64,000 nucleotides of DNA from Paralithodes platypus. Lineage: Eukaryota > Arthropoda > Malacostraca > Decapoda > Lithodidae. Where the stretch lies: positions 19,448,687 through 19,512,686 of the forward strand of contig CM064501.1 of assembly GCA_032716605.1 (NCBI GenBank), written 5' to 3'. The notes under the pieces are model-generated. The model saw only the letters and a program-made list of their open reading frames with translations. It searched no databases and was not told where the DNA came from. This document shows, in pieces, positions 42,533 to 53,669 of this stretch. A program made the position numbers and the translations under genes. Within the stretch, counting starts at the first letter, position 1, and every line of letters begins with the position of its first letter.

Positions 42533-42639
42533 CGTCAATGATTACGGGGCCACTACTAAATATTAGGTTTTCTTTATCTCCTTACAGGAGTCAAACCTAT
42601 AATTTATTAGTGGCCCCTCCATCATTGACGAACATGTCT
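42533..42639 (-). repeat. DIRS-G internal complementary region
   Basis: Right-end sequence followed by left-end sequence (plus-strand reading), as in DIRS-A. Confidence 0.88.
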
Positions 42640-43350
42640 GATTTCTAAGACTGGAGGGGGACATTCGTAATCATATCATAACTCTAGAAAAGCAGATAAT
42701 CAAACAACCACATAGTATTCTTACTTTTGTAAAAAAAAGATATTCGGGTGCATAAACTTTATACAGCCTAAATCTTCAAAAAGGGGTACAAGCAGGAGCG
42801 TGCTTCAAAGAAGCCTGCTTGAAAAAGGTTTAACTCTGAGACTCTGTGCACAGATCTCCTAGTTAAGAAGGCACCCCACTTAAAGTAAGTGGTGAAAACT
42901 AAAAACTTATAAGTTTACATGTGCACATATAAACCCCATTAACTAGTGGATATATTCCTAAAAATATAACCAAACATAAATGAATTCTTGTACATTCGTA
43001 CTGAACTCGTGTACTTATGCAGAAGTAATTACTGCAAAAGTAAAAGTCGTAGTTGCCACTACCGAGATTTCTCAAAAATCTATTGCTTCACAGCCAAAGC
43101 TACTTACAACAAGAATTGTCGTAACACTGCTATTGGCCTTTAGCACAATTTCCTGCAATGAATACTACAGAGAAATTTTATAATACAATGCCTACAACCA
43201 GTATCACAGCTCGTATGTCCCGAACACATACTCCGGAGGGGTCTAGGGTGTCCTATGTCACACTGACTGCACCCTCCCCCCCCCCCCTTTTTCTTGAAAT
43301 TAAACAAAACGTGACTAAAAGGGCCACCTGGACCCTCTGCCGTAAAGCTA
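42640..43350 (-). other. DIRS-G 3' untranslated region
   Basis: Shared AT-rich 3' region plus the C run (about 43276-43287 on the plus strand) of the G-run hairpin. No gene. Confidence 0.65.
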
Positions 43351-44630
43351 TACATGGCAAGGAAGGTTTGTCCAGAGCTACTGAAAGGTATCGAGGCAGA
43401 AACTCCTGATTAGAGGCCCACAACTGTGTGGACGTAATAACTTCCACCGAAAGATTATTAAGGAAACGTAAAGAGGCTGTCCCCTTGCGTAAATCGTGGG
43501 TATTACCCACAACGCCGGGATGCTTCTCTTTAAAGTCCTCGACCAAGAGAGAAGCCAGTGTACGCTCCATCAATCGTTCACCCGGACTTGCGACCCATAA
43601 AGCACCCTGGTGATTTAGAGGTGCCACTCTTAAATATTTGGTTAGAGCTTGCACTGGGCAAAAAAGATGGTGCACCTTTCCTCTGTTTAACGCCGGCACC
43701 GTGAACTCTGAAAACACGTGTTCACTGTGCTCAATCTCGGCTATGAATCCTGGGGAAGGTGCAATGTGAATACACTCATAAAGCCTATCAAACCTGAGGC
43801 AATTAGGTGCGTTGCTCATCGCCGCCAGCTCAGATACTCTGTTCCCGGTAGCCAAAGCCATAAGGAATACTGCCCTTTTGTAAAATCTGCCGTCTTTGGT
43901 ACATACGGGAACGAGAATAACGACGATGCTTTGTCCAGAGATCATGTAGGCCTGAGCTGACGGGGAGGTGGGCGGAGTTTAAAACCTGCCCACATAAATC
44001 ACTTTCAGATAAATGTTTCTGCATGAACAGATAAATTAAATAAACAACCAATGCCACCGAGGGCACAGTTTGTTTTGTTCTAAGAATCCGAGACGTAAAA
44101 GCTTTCCAATGCGATTGAAACTGTCGCTTTGTAGACTGGGTATATTGATTCGTGAATATCTTGGTCACATCGCTACCATAAGGTGCTAGCCACTTGGCCT
44201 CCTGAATGTCCAAAATGAACAAGTCCGCGAGGTTTCTAGGTTGCCAATTGTGTTCTAAGTGGAACAACCCGACCAGGAGGGACACTGGGTGCGGGCACCA
44301 CGTGTTCAAATGCTGGTACCACACTGCGCCGGTCACAGAGGCGCGATTAGCGAGACTACGCCTCGCTAATCCTGTAGTTTGTTGACTACGTGGCACATTA
44401 GAGACGCGTCTGGCGGCGGAAAAGAGATAAATGGAACTCAACCTGTTCTCGTCCGTCATCAGAGCGTCAGGTCCGCCCGCCGGCGTTATCGTCCGGTGGG
44501 TGAGGTACGACTGTGAGTATTGCCATACACCTTGGCTGTGGCTGTCCCTCGCTTGCGAGCTCTGTATACTCCCTGAACGGGAGCCCTCGTCCGAGTCCCG
44601 TAAAGGTTTATGATAATTAAAAGCTCCCAT
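43325..44630 (-). pseudogene. DIRS-G tyrosine recombinase, deleted and frameshifted
   Basis: The recombinase is recognisable from AKWLAPYGSDVTKIF to the C-terminal SLPCIALRQRV. It carries the same ~100-base internal deletion as DIRS-E and K, after QKHLSESDLCGQ. The catalytic part lies in one frame (43253-43945) with GNRVSEL, HDLRKG and the nucleophile in LPRYLSV; the N-terminal part lies in another (43830-44630). The tyrosine is kept here though lost in E. The stop near 43325 is also changed, letting the frame run on into the 3' region. Confidence 0.87.
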
Positions 44631-44639
44631 AGCTCATTA

Positions 44640-45977
44640 ACACATTGAAAGCAGAGCTGGTGAGCAAAATCATAAAGTATACTAATTAATTTAATTTATA
44701 TTTAATTGTATTAAAATAAATTAATATAAATAAACACAATATTATCATAATATAATCATAGAAAATATATATGTTTATTATGATTCAGCTATTAAATTAT
44801 TTCATTAACAAATAAAAATAAGATAGGGCTACCTGAGCTTAACGGCGTTGAACATACAGCAATGAGAGGTTCAAGTGCCGACTCGACAGAGACTGGGGGA
44901 AAACTACCCCGCCCCTGGGAACTACCTGGTCACCTGGTGCAACACCGGTAATCCGCCCTGGAAAGAGAATTTTCCGGGGATTAATGCTCATAGGGTTACA
45001 CCCAAAAAACGGTACAAAATATGTGCCTCAAAACCGCCGGTCAACGAACCGTAGCACTCCACCACTACTTTTCGTTGTCCTTTAGTATCATATTAAAGAT
45101 TTCAGCATATCTTTACCTGTCCAGAAGATTTAAGCATATCTTCTGAATCCTCATAAAGATGAAGCATATCTTTATTAAAGATCAAGTCTTTCAAGTATCC
45201 CTTTACACTTGAAACACTAGTAAGATTCCGGCATCTTTTTATCCCATAAAAAGTCTAAGCCTATCTTAATCTCTAATCTGGCGTCACCCAGAAGCCCTCA
45301 TAGATCGCCGTCTTGAAGGCCGTGATACCCTATTGCATCAATCAATTGTTTGGCAAATTATCGCGAATTGCAAATCAGTTAATATAACCACCCAAAGGTA
45401 CAACCGCCGGGTTTTATATGCAATGTCAAACCAATTGTACCTGCCCCAGACCTCTTTGTAAACAGGTCGCCGGGGGGGAAAGACTAAACAAACAAACGGC
45501 ATTGTTTCAATGGCTTATTAAAGATTTCAGCATACCTTTTATCTGTCCAAAAGAATTAAGCATAACTTCTAAATCCTCATAAAGATGAAGCATATCTTTA
45601 TTAAAGATGAAGTCTTTCAAGTAACCCTTTACACTTGAAACACTAGTAAGATTCAGGCATCTTTTTATCCCATAAAAAGTCTAAGCCTATCTTAATCTCT
45701 AATCCGGCGTCTCCCAGAAGCCCTCATAGATCGCCGTCTTGAAGGCCGTGATACCCTATTGTATCAATCAATTGTTTGGCAAATTATCTCGAATCGCAAA
45801 TCCGTTAATATAACCACCCGAAGGTACAACCGCCGGGTTTTATATACAAGGACCCCAATGGAAATACGCCTAACGGCCTTATTGGGCTATGCTTAGTTGG
45901 AATTATGCAAGGCTGGTACATGTCATATTTATAACATACTATGTGGTACCAACTCTGTAAATTGCTAACTGAATAAA

Positions 45978-46028
<51 letters not shown>

Positions 46029-46525
46029 CAAACCAAGTATACCTGCCCCAGACCTCTTTGTAAAAAGGTCGCCGGGAGGTAAAGACCAAACAAACAGACA
46101 GCATTGTTTCAATGGCTTTGAAAAGCAGAGAAAACCAAGGCCAACAGGTGTCAGCCTGATCACCTAGAAAACTGAGTGGAGCCCCCCTCGACGGGAATAA
46201 CTCAGGAAGCCTGATCCCAGGCTCGACCATAGAAAACGCAGTTTCTGATGAGCCCTCAAGCGACCAAACTCGTCGGGGTAACTTACCTATTTTAGCCATC
46301 CTGACACTAAAACTCGGTAAACAAAAACGGTGTTCTCGGAGCAACGAGAAAAACGCCGGAAAGGTAACCCACACTAAACTATACATTAGAGGAGGGCGTA
46401 ATGCATAAAGCAATGAATAACACAGGAAGCCTGCTCCCAGGCTCGACCACAGAAAACGCAGTTTCTTATGAGCCCTCAAGCGACCAAACTCGTCGGGGTA
46501 ACTTACCTATTTTGAGCCATCCTGA
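44640..46525 (-). repeat. DIRS-G rearranged interior with tandem units
   Basis: No coding gene is supported. Two tandem units of about 440 bases (about 45085-45520 and 45520-45990) carry AAGATATGCT-type repeats and the GCCGTCTTGAAGGC block. A second duplication of about 250 bases (about 46190-46440 and 46440-46580) carries CAGGAAGCCTG(A/C)TCCCAGGCTCG. A copy of the leader end near 44900-45060 resembles the segment just before gag. Confidence 0.75.
45848..46023 (+). mobile_element. 5'-truncated LINE 3' tail with (TTA)n
   Basis: About 130 bases starting GGACCCCAATGGAAATACGC and ending in GAATAAATA(TTA)n (45976-46023) are absent from the neighbouring duplicate unit at 45415-45435, so they are an insertion. 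The form resembles CR1/L2-type LINE 3' ends with microsatellite tails. The same insertion occurs in DIRS-J but not in K. Confidence 0.7.
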
Positions 46526-46702
46526 CTAAAACTCGGTAAACAAAAACGGTGTTCTCGGAGCATCGAGAAAAAACGCCGGAAAGGTAACCCACACCAAACG
46601 AGACATTTTAACACATTTCATACAAAGGGTGTGCGCAAAAATAGGGATACCTGAACAGGAGGGCGTAATGCATAAAGCAAAAACTGGGGCAAAGGTAGCC
46701 AT
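46526..46702 (-). CDS. DIRS-G gag stub, 58 codons
   Basis: It starts at the conserved gag ATG and keeps about 31 residues of the gag N terminus (VFALCITPSCSGIPIFAHTL), including several Cys positions, then switches to unrelated residues (MSRLVWVTFPAFF) and stops. DIRS-K has the same join with a 56-codon frame. Whether the peptide is made or useful is unknown; the gene is best read as a remnant. Confidence 0.6.
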   Translation of the reverse strand: MATFAPVFALCITPSCSGIPIFAHTLCMKCVKMSRLVWVTFPAFFLDAPRTPFLFTEF

Positions 46703-48479
46703 GACAGAGACTGGTGGGATATTATACTCCAGGTTCTGCATAGACCCGCCGGGACCCAGCTCTGGAAAAAAAGAAAATTTCCAGGAATTAATGCTCATAA
46801 GGTTAACCCAAACATGTTCGCACACAAGTGTTAAATAACCCGCCGGGTAACGAGACGTAATACTCAACGACGACAGCTCGCTACGCGGTGGGGTTTCCTA
46901 AGTAAAAGATTTCAGAATATCTTAATTTGTCCAAAAGATTTATGAATACCCTCTGACATAATATATAAAGACCAGCATGGCGTTTATAACTGATGAAGTC
47001 TTTCCGGTGGTGTTTGTTTCAAGATTCAATTTTGGAAAAAAAAAACTAAAAAAGACGCCGGCCCCCGAATTATCTCGTAGATCAAAAACTGGGAAGCCTG
47101 ACAAATATACGATATCTAACTTCTCCCGAATTATCTTTTTAGATCGCCGTATGTTGAAGGCGGCGATACAAAACGTATCCCTCAATTGTCTGGTTAACTA
47201 ACTGAATTGTAAATTCGTTATTCCCACCCTTCCAGGGAGCACCCGCCGGGTGTGAATATTAGTTTAAAAAACGTTAACCCCAATTGTGCCTTAAAATGCC
47301 GTATGTTGAAGGAGGCGATACACAATGCATCCCTCAATTGTCTGGTCAACTAAACTGAATTTTGCAAATTCGGTCATCCCACCCTACCAGGTTGCACCCG
47401 CCGGGTGATTTAAAGTTTAAAAGTTAACCCCAATTGTTCCTAACCCCACATCTTTGTAAATGATCGCCGGGGAGGAAATACAACAACAGCATAGTTTTAT
47501 ATTGGCTTTGCAAAACCGAAAAAACTACAAACAACACGTGTCCGTATGAACACTGTTAGATGGGTACAGCCAACCCGCCGGGAATCAGAAGGAGCCTGAA
47601 ACAGGCACCCCAGAGACGCAGTCCTGGGGAGCCACAGACACCCACTCGCCGGGGAAACCACGCGTGGCCAAAACTCGGCAACCAGCCAGGTTTTTTCATG
47701 GTGTAACCGAGAAAAACCCGCCGGAAATAACCCACCCCGTCCAGATACCATCTGAACGCAACACAGGACCGAGGCGTAGCCAAAACACAACTAACGCCGG
47801 GCCCAACATAGTCCGTGGAATTAGCCAATACACAACTAACCCAGGACACATAAATAGTCCGTGGAATTAGCCAAAACACAACTAAACCAGGACACACATC
47901 ACACAGTAGTACATATTTAGAAAATAAATCAATAACACTTGTCTATGTGGTAAAGCTACGAGAGGCTGGCTAGGCCTAGGCAGACGGATAATATTAACAT
48001 GTTGGAATATAAACAAAAAGCACTGAAGTATATCACAACAGGAACCACCGCCAACACACCACTGTAGCAAATACTTCCGGCAAAAGGAAGAACTGACTCG
48101 GGACCCAGAAAAAACTTCACTAAGTGAAGAAAAATACGCTGGGAACGTCAGCAAAAATACGCTACCTCATCAGAAAGATAAAAGGAAGCAATAACGCGTA
48201 ATGAAAGCCGCCTGCATCACAAAGCTAGCTAACTCTGAAAAAGTTCACCTGTCCACAACCGGACCACAAGGGTACATCCGAAATAGATGCCCCAAACACA
48301 CGACCCAAAATACACTGCACTGCGGGCAACCAGCCCAGGACACTCCTGCTACGCATATCCTAACCTTACTCGATACATCCCGGAGGAAACGAATGAGAAA
48401 AAACTCACTAGGGACGCAGCAAATGCGGAACCAGCGGAGCGTGGAGAGACACGTCCGGGCCGGTTGACCGCAGAGCAGA
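46703..48479 (-). promoter_or_regulatory. DIRS-G leader
   Basis: Same leader as in A-C, with two CACCCGCCGGGTG palindromes (about 47240 and 47396) and the GCCG...GGCGATAC stem units. No gene. Confidence 0.6.
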
Positions 48480-48789
48480 GAAGGAACAATGACGCCTGAA
48501 TCAGCGTCTGGTCAAAGATCCACACAAGTACATCTACAATATGATGGAAAGCTTATTGGATAGTTATTTTTATTTTATTTTGTTTTTTATTTTTTACGAA
48601 GTTTTTTCGTAGTGAGAACCCAATTCATAATGACTGAAGCCATGAGTGAGGTCGCGTGCGCTCATGATGAAGGCTCCTCAGATTTTAAATGCTCTGCGCG
48701 GTAGATTCAAACTACGGCGGATTAGTGTTTGAAGAGGATGCCTTATGTAATAGGCATGTTCGTCAATGATGGAGGGGCCACTAATAAAT
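48480..48789 (-). repeat. DIRS-G left inverted terminal repeat
   Basis: Outer end (plus strand) ...GGGGCCACTAATAAAT at 48789. Confidence 0.88.
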
Positions 48790-48871
48790 ATAACACATGA
48801 AGTTAAGTATACAGTCCACTTATCAAATCACAGCAATTAAATACTCATAATTAGTTTGTAATTCAGACATG

Positions 48872-51419
48872 TTAAACCAAGGCATCAGTATCATCAGAGT
48901 CACTGTCTTCCATTAAAGAAAAATTTGAACATGAGCCATGGCATTCACCACATGCAATTGTACAGTCTAAACCAGACTTCCGGCATGTGCACCGAAGTTT
49001 GGCACAGCCAGTCTTACAGTTACATATAATCATTTCCAGGAACTGAGATGGATCTGGAGGTTTGTCTGTCATCACTGGCACCAGTCTACCTTCATTAACA
49101 CGCCAACCCCACTGCTCTGGTGGTATATCGGTCTCATGACCCAGCCACACCTGCACTTGTTTGTATACTCTGAGGCTGTGGAACTTTGCTGCTGATGATG
49201 TGGGAGGAAGAGAGCCTGGGTCTACTGCAATGGTACTCCTTGCTGTTTTCTCACAAAATTTTTGGTACCTCAGATCATGCAAGTTGTAATTTTGTCCTCC
49301 ATTGTACATGGCAATCAGAGCTGACTCTCCTGATTTCTCAACATCCTTTGCATTTGAAGAGCATGACATGAACGTAACTGCAGCTTTTCTGAAATTCTCA
49401 TCACTGTAAAGTTTGGTAACAGCTTTCTGTTTGCCTATTCCAAATACTCTTGAAGTGGTGTCACAGCCTAATAGGGCATGGGCAAAGAGAATATGATTTG
49501 ACACAGTGTCTCCAAGAAGTTCTCTGGTGACTGATATGTTCCAGCACTTCAGTGGTTTCTTACTGTCTTTCCTAGCCGTTGACTTCAACCAGATGTTGTG
49601 TGGTGTCTTACTGGTCTTGTATAATATCAAGAGAACAAGAATGTCGGTATCATCGGCAACTACTACAGTGTCTCGTTGCTGTGCAGATGATATTGCAGGT
49701 TCCACTATCAGGAGATCTGCATCACCTCTAGCGTGGTGAACTTCACATCCTGCTCTCTTCAATCGGTCGCCTATCATATGGATCAGTCTCTGTTTATTTG
49801 TCTGGTTGGTGAGAAAGTCTTCCTTCTTGGTTTGGAGTTTCATTGTTGGATCAAAGTGTACCTCAGCCACAATCTTACCACCAGATCTTCGGAGGTGTGC
49901 ACCATCTTTTGTGGAAGGTGAATCGTTGTAACCATCAAACACAACCATGCAAGCTCCATATTTGGACAGTACATAATCAGTGTATATTTGCAAAATTTCA
50001 TCCCACACAGCTCCTTTTGACCAAGGAATCTTATGCAGCAGAGAACCTCCATCTAAAACATTCTGGACTGTGTTAGGTGGTTTTGGAGCAGCCTGAATTT
50101 CTTTTGACCACAAGGAGTCAGCCAAGGAAGCTTTGTTAGCCGGTCTCATTATGGACTTTGATTCAAACAAGGCTTGTGGAAATTGACAAAGTTCATACTG
50201 GAATACCTCTGGTAACTGATTATCTGTCGTACCAGCACAGACTAAGCGTTGAAACAGAAGGAGAGGATCCACGCTTACCTCCTTGTTCTTGACTTTGATT
50301 GATCCTTTTGCATCCATGGTGATGGCTTTGTCTTTCTTCCTGAAGGAAAGCTCATTCACCTTCATGCCAGGCATCAGTGCGAGGATCTTTATACCCACAT
50401 CCTTTGCTGAATCACAGTTGATACTGTCTTGAGCTGCAATGCCCGTTGCTATGTTTCTCAGGCTTGGTGGACCATCCATTCTGAATGGATTTCTCACAGT
50501 CAAATACTGGAGAATGTCTTGGATATCTTTCAGATCTTTGCTCATCCTTGCTGGGGAACTCTCTTTGTGTTGCTCACTAGTGAGGAATTGCACCCCTATG
50601 AACTCTTGCATGGTTTGATTGACATGAGCACACGCTGGTGCAGACAGAACCCAGATGAGTCTTTGGGTCTCTGTCAATCCACGTCCCCTTGTAAGTCCCC
50701 CCCTTGACTTCAGGCTTTTCATTAGGCATTGCTCTATTGTCAAGTCCGTCCAGAGGCCAGCCCAACATCTGTCTGTGCGACGAACAACGTGATGTCCTTC
50801 CATGAAGTGTTTGTAGACATGAGGCATCTCACTTTCAAGCTTGAGTATCTTTGCCAGATACAAATGGACACTTTTTGTGTAGTGATTGTGACCTGAAGCT
50901 GCCAAGTAAGGAAGCATTTCATACATGGACTGAAGATGCAATGGCCACAGACCTAGTCGCTCTGCTTTGATGAATTTGCAAGTCATGTGTGTACAGGACT
51001 CTCCCCCTGACAGCATCTGCCCAGGTTCCAGGGAAGGATTCACATGCCTGAAGCAACTTGCGACGGAAGTCCATAGTTCTGACTGGTATAAGTTTGTGGT
51101 CTTGTCTTTTGCCATCATAGACATCAGGGCATCCACATAAAATGCAATTGTCATTGTACGAAAAACTAGAGTCTGAACGAAGTGAGTGATGACTGTTTTC
51201 ATTTTTATTTTCCTGATGCTTTCGCTTTTGTAGCAACACTGCTTTTGGATTAATGTAATCTGCTCTGCACTTTGTATGTACAGACTGACCAACAACAACA
51301 TTTATATTATCTCCTCTCTGTTCACATGCTTTCAAAATCCCATCAACACCTTTCTGTGTCAAAGGCACACTCTTGTCAAGTTCCAGTACGGGTTTCAAGC
51401 AAAAAACACACTCAGTCAT
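48872..51419 (-). pseudogene. FEN1/XPG-like nuclease with C-terminal CXC domain, frame broken
   Basis: The main frame (48872-51301, 809 codons) looks like a structure-specific nuclease of the FEN1/XPG (PIN-like) fold. Candidate acidic residues are Asp417 (VLDGG), Asp456 (VFDGY), Asp527/529 (ARGDADLLIV) and Asp550/551/553 (VVADDTDILVL). LLGCDTTSRVFGIGKQKA (610-627) closely resembles the FEN1 helix-hairpin-helix with its conserved Asp. Residues 760-791 form a cysteine-rich TSO1/tesmin-type CXC DNA-binding domain, followed by an acidic tail. The likely N terminus lies in another frame from ATG 51419, with C-x2-C and H-x3-C pairs (zinc-binding). The frames switch near 51000-51060 (frameshift, internal deletion or unspliced intron). 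I recall similar multicopy proteins in marine invertebrates but know no assigned function. Neighbours are transposons on both sides. Confidence 0.75.
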
Positions 51420-51680
51420 ATTGTACAGTTTTCATCAATGCGGAAAAGTATATATATGTTTTTCAACCCATCACCAACACTGTTATGCCCTGATTTTCTA
51501 CAGGTTTAACTTGGGTAATGTGAGTTCTAACTGACTGGGTATATAAGGCTGCATGCACAATACAAGGTATGAGGAATAGAGAACACAAAATAAACACACG
51601 GTAACAAGACACACGATCACGTTTATTGAAGATGGTTAATAGGAAGCATAAGAAGGTATGAATACTCGTACAAGACAAAT
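51420..51680. other. Upstream flank of the FEN1-like gene
   Basis: AT-rich sequence with a possible minus-strand TATA-like motif near 51450. I cannot define a promoter or a transposon end. Confidence 0.35.
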
Positions 51681-51837
51681 TGAAATGCTAGGTTTTTAAG
51701 GGAGTTTCTCTGTCCTGAAATATCCCCAGGCCCACTTTAGGATCAACCTTTCCTGGTACCTGGCGCGGGGCACGAACCTCTGAAGGGAATTTAACCCTCC
51801 TAAAAACCCACAGGTTTTGAGATGCCTTGGGTGGGGT
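51681..51837 (-). repeat. LTR (or SINE) 3' portion, left copy
   Basis: About 157 bases match 56262-56417 in the same orientation. In minus-strand reading the block ends ...GCATTTCA. It joins the truncated Gypsy frame at the motif GGGTGGGGT. Confidence 0.8.
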
Positions 51838-53355
51838 ACCAGCTGGGCCTGGGGTGCGTGATCTATCCTTCCCCAATAAACACGGTTTGCAGGATTCTGT
51901 CACTCGTTGTGCAATTTTGGAGGGGTTGGGGGTCCAGTATTGGTCTGTGAAGATTTTCAACATCTTCTTTTGTCCAAGGTGTATGCCGTTTCCCTCGTGG
52001 ATGGCAATCATGAAGTCGTGGGCAATGGTGGGGTCTAAGATTATGTGACCAGAGTCTGTCGCAAGTTGATCTCCCCAGCGAGTCAGTTTCCTGAAGACAT
52101 TTAACGGTATCCAGGGTGGTCTGATTCTTGCTTCCCAAGATTGAATTAGGGAGGGGGCTGAGGGGGAATTATGTTGGGGGATGGGGGTAGATAACAACTC
52201 AGTGTTTTGTAAGGCGGCTAGGTCGGTGGGGGGGTCTTTTGGTACTGGCAAACGTGACAGGGCGTCTGCATTGGTGTGGAGTTTGCCTGGACGATACTGT
52301 ATTGTAAAGTCGTAGTCCTCTAGTGTCTCCCTCCAACGTAGCAAAATGGCTGAGTTGGTTTCGCACTTACGCAGCCATTGTAAAGATTGATGGTCGGTTA
52401 TTATATCGAGTTTTGCACCCAAAACAAATGACCGGAAGTGGCTGAGTGCCCAAATGATCCCTAAGCACTCTCTCTTGGTGGCTGCATAGTTCTGTTGTGC
52501 TTGGTTGAGGGTGGAGCTGGCATACGCTATAACATGTTCCTCTCCGTCTCTGACTTGGGCTGAAACTGCACCAATGGCGTACAGAGATACGTCGGTATAA
52601 AGACGGAACGGTTTATGGTAATCAGGGAAAGCGACAATAGGGGCTTGGATTAACTTTTGTTTCAAATTGTTAAACGCGAGGTCTCTTTCATGCGTCCAGG
52701 TGAACGGGGTGTCTTTGTGGGTGAGCTGGTGGAGGGGTCTGGCTATGGTGGCAAAATGGGGGACGAAACGTCTGTAGTATGTGGCTAAACCTAGAAACGA
52801 ACATACTCCTTTAACGGTGGTGGGTGGGGGTTGGTTTTGTATGGCTTGCAGTTTCTTTGGGTTTGGTGCAATACCGTGTTCAGATATTACGTGGCCGAGG
52901 AAGTCTACCTTATTTCGGGCAATCTCGCACTTTGAGGGTTTTAATTTCAACCCGGCGACTCGGATTCTTTGAAGGACTTGTCTCAACCTGAGGAGGTGTT
53001 CTTCCCAGGTTGGTGAGTACACAATAATATCGTCGAGATAGGCTAGGCAGGTTTCCCAGGTTAGGCCATGTAGTACCGCTTCCCTGAAATGTGAGAAAGT
53101 GGCGGGTACGTTACAGAGGCCAAAAGGTAGGACGTTAAATTCGTAGTGGTGGCCACCACTAGTGGAAAATGCTGTTTTCTCTTGGTCCTCGGCCTTGATA
53201 GGCACTTGCCAATACCCTGCTTGCAAGTCGAGGGTAGTGAACCATCTGGATCCGTGTAGGGAGTCAAGGGAATCGTCTATCCGGGGTAAGGGCGTAGCGT
53301 CTTTAATGGTTACGTCATTCAACCTTCTGTAATCGACGCAAAAACGGGTTGACCC
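51838..53355 (-). pseudogene. Ty3/Gypsy reverse transcriptase, RNase H and integrase N-terminus
   Basis: The frame reads RT ([36 protein letters not shown]), the RT-RNase H connection ([16 protein letters not shown]), RNase H ([43 protein letters not shown]) and the start of integrase, with its HHCC zinc-binding element visible as H...H and CKPC. Integrase catalytic sequence is absent: the frame runs into the repeat at 51837 and ends at 51688 with repeat-derived residues. The upstream join to 53319-53669 is a frameshift in a T run near 53360-53368. This copy lacks an integrase core. Confidence 0.9.
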
Positions 53356-53669
53356 ATCTTTTTTTTTACTAGGACAACAGGGGAAGAACAGGGACTAATG
53401 GACGGGGTGGCAATACCGGCCTCTAACATCTCTTGGACTTGGCGTTCCTCTTCTTGACGTTGTATGGGATTTTTTCTACGGGATGGTTGTCGTATGGGGG
53501 GGCCTGTGGTGTTAATGATGTGTTGTTCTACATCGGTCTGTCCGATTTCGGTGGGTTGTTGGGCAAACACGTCACTGAACTCTAGCAATAGGTCGTACAT
53601 GCCATTTTTTTTGGTGGTCGGATAATGTGTCCGGGAGAGGGGGCAATTGGAGGCTGGTAGGGGTGTCAT
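53319..53669 (-). pseudogene. Gypsy RT N-terminal segment
   Basis: The frame encodes the linker into RT ([58 protein letters not shown]), the usual start of Gypsy RT. It overlaps the upstream frame and shifts at a homopolymer just before the RT core. Confidence 0.85.

Larger units (their letters stand above)
42109..48789 (-). mobile_element. DIRS-G: non-autonomous DIRS element
   Basis: A complete minus-strand element of 6.7 kb with both terminal repeats (48480-48789 left, 42109-42459 right), an ICR (42533-42639), a leader, a 58-codon gag stub, a rearranged non-coding middle (44640-46525) and a damaged recombinase (43253-44630). RT and RNase H are absent, so movement would have needed proteins from another copy. 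Flanks are ACATAAAT and ATAACACATG. Confidence 0.9.

Noticed and set aside
45805..46479. A 224-codon open frame in DIRS-G with a long asparagine run
   Set aside because: The Asn run comes from the (TTA)n tail of a LINE insertion, and the rest overlaps duplicated non-coding DIRS interior; the J and K equivalents are broken.
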